A program made the translations under genes and the position numbers. A stretch of 8,382 nucleotides of DNA from JAZDLO01 sp043801935 (lineage in GTDB: Bacteria > Actinomycetota > Thermoleophilia > RBG-16-64-13): assembly GCA_043801935.1 (NCBI GenBank), contig JAZDLO010000157.1, positions 1-8,382 of the forward strand. The letters are read 5' to 3'. This document shows, one piece after another, positions 5,103 through 8,382 of this stretch (its first letter is position 1; every line of letters begins with the position of its first letter). The notes under the pieces are model-generated. The model did no database searches, was not told the DNA's origin, and saw only the letters and a program-made list of their open reading frames with translations.

Positions 5103-7447
5103 TCCCCCATGACCCGAGGAAGAGCCGACTCGTACGTCTCCTCAAGGGCGGCGACCTCGGCACGCAGATTCCGGGCGGCAACGGTGACTGCGAGCTCGGC
5201 GCCGCCCACCGTGCCGACCCGGGAGCAGGGCACGGCGGCGGCGGCGCACAGGTCCTCGAGGCGGCCTGCATCATCCGGAGCCACCGAGATCACTACTAGG
5301 GTAGGCGCCTCGCCGAAGAGGGTCAGGTCGGGGCGCGCGGCGGTATCTCCGGCCAAACTGCCGGACCACGACACGCCGTCCAGCGCCAGCCGCGCCCCGA
5401 GCTTGCCGGCCACGCAGCACTCAGCCAAGGCCACGGCCAATCCGCCGTCGGAGCAGTCGTGCGCAGAACGCAGCAGCCGGGCGGCGATGGCCTGTTGCAC
5501 CGCCCCCTGGAGGGTCGCCTCAGCCGCCAGGTCGACGTCGGGGATGCGCCCCATCGGGCGCCCCTTAGACCCCCCGAACCAGCGTTTCTGGTACTCGGAG
5601 CCGTCCAACGCCGGCGTGGCGGCGCCCAAGAGGTAGACCACGTCGCCCTCGGACTTGAAAGCCATGGTGCAGTTAGCCGTCACGTCGTCCATGATCCCCA
5701 GCATCCCCACCACAGCCGTTGGATAGATGGGCTGCTCGAAGCTCTCGTTGTAGAGGGAGACGTTCCCGGAGATCACCGGCGTACCGAGGGCTTCACAGGC
5801 CTCGGCCATGCCCTCGATCGTCTGCGCCATCTGGTAAGCGATGGAACCGTTGTCCGGATCGCCGAAGTTGAGGCAGTTGGTGATGGCTATGGGCTTAGCT
5901 CCCACGCAGGACACGTTCCGGGCGGCTTCGGCTACGGCCGCCTTGCCTCCCCGGTAGGGGTCGAGATACGTCTGACGGCCGTTCCCGTCGGTGCAGACGG
6001 CCAAGCCGGCCCCGGTCTTCTTGATGCGCAGGAGAGCGGCGTCGCCACCCGGAACGAGCACGGTATTGAGCTGCACCTGATGGTCGTATTGCTGCCACAC
6101 CCATCGGCGGCTGGCGATGTTCGGCGAGCCGACCAGGTCGAAGAGTATGTCTTCCAGCGAGGCGTCCGGAGCCGGGAAGGCGGCCGGATCGAGGGGCTCG
6201 TCTACCTCATGGGCGGGACGTTTCTGCGGGATCTCGTAGGTGGGGGGTTCGGCCAAGGCGTTGGCGTCCATGTCGCCGACCATCTCCCCTCCGAAGAACA
6301 CCCGCAGCTGCTTCGAATCCGTCACCCCGCCCACGATGGTGGCGTCGAGGTCCCAGCGGTCGCACACTGTCTTGACGCCTTCCCATCTGTCGGGGGCCAC
6401 GATGGCCAGCATGCGTTCCTGGCTCTCGCTGATCATGATCTCCCAGGGCTCCATGTCGGCTTCGCGCAGCGGCACCCGGTCGGCGTACAGGTCGATACCC
6501 ACCTCGCCTTTGGCGGCCATCTCGCTCGACGAGGAGGTGATACCCGCCGCTCCCAGGTCTTGGAGGGCCACCAACAGGTCGCCGCGCAGAAGCTCCAGGC
6601 AGGCTTCCAGCAGCTTCTTCTCCATGAAAGGGTCGCCCACTTGCACCGACGGTCGCTTCTCCTCCAGGGTCTCGTCGAACACCTGGCTGGCAAGCACACT
6701 GGCCCCCCCGATGCCGTCGCGGCCCGTCTTGGCTCCGATCAGCACCACCAGGTTGCCCACGCCGGCGGCTTTGCTGCGGATGATCTCGTCGTGCTTGACC
6801 AGCCCCACGGTCATGGCGTTGACCAGGCAGTTGCCGGCATAGGGGTCCTCGAAGTAGATCTCGCCCGCCACCGTGGGGATGCCCATGCAGTTGCCGTAGC
6901 CGCCGACGCCGGCCACCACGTGCTCGAACAGATAGCGCTGGCGGTTTATGGTGCCTTCGGCGGCCGGTGCTGCGGTCGCGGCCGGTGGCGTCGCCCCAGC
7001 CCCGGCGCCCACCTCAGAGGTCGCTGCCGCGCCGTGCGTCCCCCGGGCCGGCAGCGGCACGATCTCGCCGAAGCGCAGGGAGTCAAGTCCACAGATGGGC
7101 CTCGCGCCCATGGCGAAGATGTCCCGGATGATGCCGCCCACTCCCGTGGCCGCTCCCTGGTAGGGCTCGACGGCCGACGGGTGGTTATGGCTCTCGATCT
7201 TCATCGCCACGGCTAGGCCGCCGCCGATGTCCACGATACCGGCGTTCTCGCCCGGCCCCTGCAGAACATGCTCTCCCTTAGTGGGGAAGCGCCTCAGTAG
7301 CGGCTTCGAGTGCTTGTAACCACAGTGCTCGCTCCACATGAGCGAAAACACCGCCAACTCTACGTGGGTGGGTTCCCGCCCCTGGATGTCGCAAATCTGC
7401 TCGTATTCCCACCGGGTGAGACCCAGCTGCTCGTAGAGTTGAGGCAT
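5099..7447 (-). CDS. purL: Phosphoribosylformylglycinamidine synthase, small-type PurL subunit
   Basis: PurL converts FGAR to FGAM with ATP, using ammonia delivered by PurQ in a complex bridged by PurS. From the ATG at 7447 it has 782 residues, about 40 more than many small PurL proteins. In that numbering SEHCGYKHSK (39-48) carries the active-site His, ESHNHPSAVEPYQGAATG (85-102) is the nucleotide/substrate signature, QDLGAAGITSSSSEMA (296-311) follows, and the second AIRS-like half has ISGNVSLYNE (559-568) and HDCSDGGLA (663-671). Most of the extra length is an Ala/Thr/Gly-rich insertion (about 131-168). An upstream in-frame ATG at 7495 would add an Arg-rich, unconserved 16-residue extension overlapping the previous gene. 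The 7447 start was chosen because MPQLYEQLGL resembles known N-termini and G-rich ribosome binding sites precede it. The stop overlaps the purF start by four bases. Confidence 0.96.
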   Translation of the reverse strand: MPQLYEQLGLTRWEYEQICDIQGREPTHVELAVFSLMWSEHCGYKHSKPLLRRFPTKGEHVLQGPGENAGIVDIGGGLAVAMKIESHNHPSAVEPYQGAATGVGGIIRDIFAMGARPICGLDSLRFGEIVPLPARGTHGAAATSEVGAGAGATPPAATAAPAAEGTINRQRYLFEHVVAGVGGYGNCMGIPTVAGEIYFEDPYAGNCLVNAMTVGLVKHDEIIRSKAAGVGNLVVLIGAKTGRDGIGGASVLASQVFDETLEEKRPSVQVGDPFMEKKLLEACLELLRGDLLVALQDLGAAGITSSSSEMAAKGEVGIDLYADRVPLREADMEPWEIMISESQERMLAIVAPDRWEGVKTVCDRWDLDATIVGGVTDSKQLRVFFGGEMVGDMDANALAEPPTYEIPQKRPAHEVDEPLDPAAFPAPDASLEDILFDLVGSPNIASRRWVWQQYDHQVQLNTVLVPGGDAALLRIKKTGAGLAVCTDGNGRQTYLDPYRGGKAAVAEAARNVSCVGAKPIAITNCLNFGDPDNGSIAYQMAQTIEGMAEACEALGTPVISGNVSLYNESFEQPIYPTAVVGMLGIMDDVTANCTMAFKSEGDVVYLLGAATPALDGSEYQKRWFGGSKGRPMGRIPDVDLAAEATLQGAVQQAIAARLLRSAHDCSDGGLAVALAECCVAGKLGARLALDGVSWSGSLAGDTAARPDLTLFGEAPTLVVISVAPDDAGRLEDLCAAAAVPCSRVGTVGGAELAVTVAARNLRAEVAALEETYESALPRVMGE
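6944..7057 (-). repeat. Low-complexity Ala/Thr/Gly-rich coding insertion in PurL, with a short direct repeat
   Basis: Between the conserved SLRFGE and RYLFEHVVAGVGGYGNC blocks of PurL lies a run of about 38 residues dominated by Ala, Gly, Thr and Pro, in frame. On the plus strand GCGGCCGGTG occurs at 6960-6969 and again at 6978-6987, an 18-bp (six-codon) period encoding a PAA-TAA-PAA pattern, consistent with growth by replication slippage. In small PurL homologues this is normally a short loop. Confidence 0.6.
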
Positions 7448-7452
7448 GGACG

Positions 7453-7463
7453 CTCCCACTCCT
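7453..7463 (-). promoter_or_regulatory. Ribosome binding sites supporting the purL start at 7447
   Basis: Read on the minus strand, GGGAG (7457-7453) lies 5 bases and AGGAG (7463-7459) 11 bases before the ATG at 7447. The latter overlaps the stop codon of the preceding small gene, suggesting that termination and purL initiation are coupled. These sites argue against the longer start at 7495. Confidence 0.6.
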
Positions 7464-7698
7464 AGTTCTCGGCGCCGTCTGCCGACGCGTCGCATTCGGC
7501 CGGGTCGGGCTCCTCACCAGCTGCGCCCTTTTCGGCCGGTTCCTCCGGCCTTCGGACGCCACAGTCCGGCCCGCACCCGGGGATCTCGCGCCAATCGAGC
7601 TGGCTCATGCACACGTCGCACACGCACGTTTCCGGCAGGTAACCCTTCCTGAACGAGTCCCGGGCCCCGCAGCGCGGACACGCGGTCTGGCCGTCCAT
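7462..7698 (-). CDS. Small cysteine-rich (zinc-ribbon-like) protein of unknown function in the purine operon
   Basis: I do not recognise this 78-residue protein. Its first 47 residues contain seven cysteines: CPRC (7-10), CVCDVC (25-30) and CGPDC (42-46). The CxxC pairs (7/10 and 27/30) separated by a short basic-aromatic stretch look like a zinc ribbon, though an iron-sulfur site is possible. The tail (about 48-78) is acidic, rich in Glu, Asp, Ala and Pro, and probably disordered. A very good ribosome binding site, AAGGAGG at 7713-7707, lies 8 bases before the ATG. The gene starts 31 bp after the purQ stop and ends 14 bp before the purL start, so it should be co-transcribed. No signal peptide or membrane segment is seen, so it is probably cytoplasmic. 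It is not PurS, which has no cysteine cluster. A role in the PurL complex, metal handling or regulation is only inferred from position. Confidence 0.75.
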   Translation of the reverse strand: MDGQTACPRCGARDSFRKGYLPETCVCDVCMSQLDWREIPGCGPDCGVRRPEEPAEKGAAGEEPDPAECDASADGAEN

Positions 7699-7706
7699 CA
7701 GTCATC

Positions 7707-7713
7707 CCTCCTT
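7707..7713 (-). promoter_or_regulatory. Strong Shine-Dalgarno of the cysteine-rich gene
   Basis: AAGGAGG on the minus strand ends 8 bases before the ATG at 7698. It is the best ribosome binding site in the purine cluster and supports the reality of this short gene. An out-of-frame ATG at 7705 is too close to the site to be used. Confidence 0.75.
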
Positions 7714-7729
7714 GACGGGAGCCCCCGCA

Positions 7730-8382
7730 TCACGAGGCGCGCCCCTCCAGCACGTGGTCGATCATGGACCGGAAGATACCTCGCCCGTCCAGCCCTCCCA
7801 CCATCTGCTCGCACACCCGCTCGGGATGCGGCATCATGCCCAGTACGTTGTAGCCCTCGTTGAAGATCCCGGCCACGTTGTCGGTAGCGCCGTTAGGGTT
7901 GGCCCCATCGGTGACGCTGCCCTGCGCATTGCAGTAGCGGAAGGCCACCAGTCCCTGATCCTCGATCTCCTGCAGTCCCTCGGCACCGGCCGTCCAGTTG
8001 CCCTCGTTATGGTTGACCGGGATCTGGATCACCTGGCCCACCCTCAGACGCCGGGTGAACGGCGTGTCGGTGCGCTCCACGCGCAGGAACTGGGGATGAC
8101 AGATGAAGCGCAAACCTCGATTCCGTCTCAAAGCGCCGTGCAGCAAGTGGGCCTCGGTCAGTGTCTGAAAGCCGTTACAGATGCCCAATATCAGTCCACC
8201 TGCGGCGGCAAAGCCCGCTACTTCCTGCATGATGGGGCTGAAGCGAGCGATAGCTCCGGTACGCAGGTAGTCGCCGTAGGAGAAACCCCCGGGCAGGATG
8301 ATGCAATCGGCTTGTTCGAGATCTCGGTCCTTGTGCCAGAGATAGTAGGGCTCAGCTTCGGGGAACGTGGACAGGGCGTGAG
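7730..8382 (-). CDS. purQ: Phosphoribosylformylglycinamidine synthase glutaminase subunit PurQ (N-terminus beyond the window)
   Basis: PurQ is a class I (triad) glutaminase that releases ammonia from glutamine for PurL. The open frame runs off the right edge: 216 codons are visible, and with the usual family length of about 225-235 residues some 15-20 N-terminal residues, including the expected FPGSN-type motif, are missing. Visible motifs (numbered from the first complete codon at 8380) are ILPGGFSYGDYLRTGAIA (28-45), the nucleophile elbow LGICNGFQ with Cys68, PVNHNEG (121-127), and the catalytic His185 and Glu187 in MMPHPERVCE. The Met codon at 8230 lies inside the conserved region and is not the start, because coding similarity continues upstream of it. 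The stop is 31 bp from the next gene. PurS, the third subunit, is probably encoded just upstream outside the window. Confidence 0.96.
   Translation of the reverse strand, partial: HALSTFPEAEPYYLWHKDRDLEQADCIILPGGFSYGDYLRTGAIARFSPIMQEVAGFAAAGGLILGICNGFQTLTEAHLLHGALRRNRGLRFICHPQFLRVERTDTPFTRRLRVGQVIQIPVNHNEGNWTAGAEGLQEIEDQGLVAFRYCNAQGSVTDGANPNGATDNVAGIFNEGYNVLGMMPHPERVCEQMVGGLDGRGIFRSMIDHVLEGRAS

Noticed and set aside
4392..5636. Open frame of 414 codons antisense to purF and purL
   Set aside because: It crosses the purL/purF boundary and has no motif, signal or ribosome binding site that I can support.
5459..7216. Open frame of 585 codons antisense to purL
   Set aside because: It is very long, but rich in His, Gly, Arg and Val with no family motif, and purL on the other strand is unambiguous. 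Long antisense frames are expected when third positions are GC-rich.
1..8382. CRISPR array, insertion sequence, tRNA/rRNA, phage or defence genes
   Set aside because: No spaced direct repeats, transposase motifs, terminal inverted repeats or RNA gene signatures were seen. Coding fills nearly the whole window with recognised transport and purine genes.
3654..8382. Functional link between B12 uptake and purine synthesis through the intermediate AIR (precursor of the lower base of B12)
   Set aside because: The clusters are on opposite strands, no bza/thiC-like gene is present, and adjacency alone does not support a shared pathway.

Overview
The window is GC-rich (roughly 65% by eye) and holds two tightly packed, convergent gene clusters. 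On the plus strand is a complete three-gene ABC importer: a lipoprotein substrate-binding protein (65-1132), a FecCD/BtuC-type permease (1250-2290) and an ATPase with an extra C-terminal domain (2290-3657). Its best-fitting substrate is cobalamin (vitamin B12) or a related corrinoid; heme or a ferric siderophore cannot be excluded. On the minus strand is part of a purine operon read right to left: purQ (N-terminus cut off by the window edge, 7730-8382), a small unrecognised cysteine-rich gene (7462-7698), purL (5099-7447) and purF (3654-5102).

The host is probably a high-GC, deep-branching bacterium. A Thr/Ser/Ala-rich linker behind the lipobox Cys, small (PurS-dependent) PurL, and PurF of the propeptide plus [4Fe-4S] type would suit a deep-branching, possibly anaerobic Actinomycetota or a Gram-positive-like relative. 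This is inference from composition and protein style; no 16S rRNA or other marker is present.

The purine genes act in consecutive or shared steps. PurQ supplies ammonia from glutamine to PurL, which turns FGAR into FGAM (step 4). PurF carries out the committed first step, PRPP plus glutamine to phosphoribosylamine. purL and purF overlap by ATGA. The cysteine-rich gene sits 31 bp after purQ and 14 bp before purL, so it is almost certainly co-transcribed. PurS, which small PurL needs, is not in the window and should lie upstream of purQ, to the right.

In the importer, permease and ATPase genes overlap by one base, whereas a 117-bp gap rich in strong hairpins separates the binding protein from the permease. 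The two clusters meet with no intergenic DNA: their stop codons overlap in one CTAG tetramer.

The content is mostly housekeeping. I did not find a defence system, mobile element, CRISPR array, tRNA or rRNA. The points most worth a second look are the uncharacterised domain fused to the ATPase, the cysteine-rich gene inside the purine operon, alanine-rich insertions in two unrelated enzymes, the structured gap at 1145-1233 and the shared-stop convergent junction.
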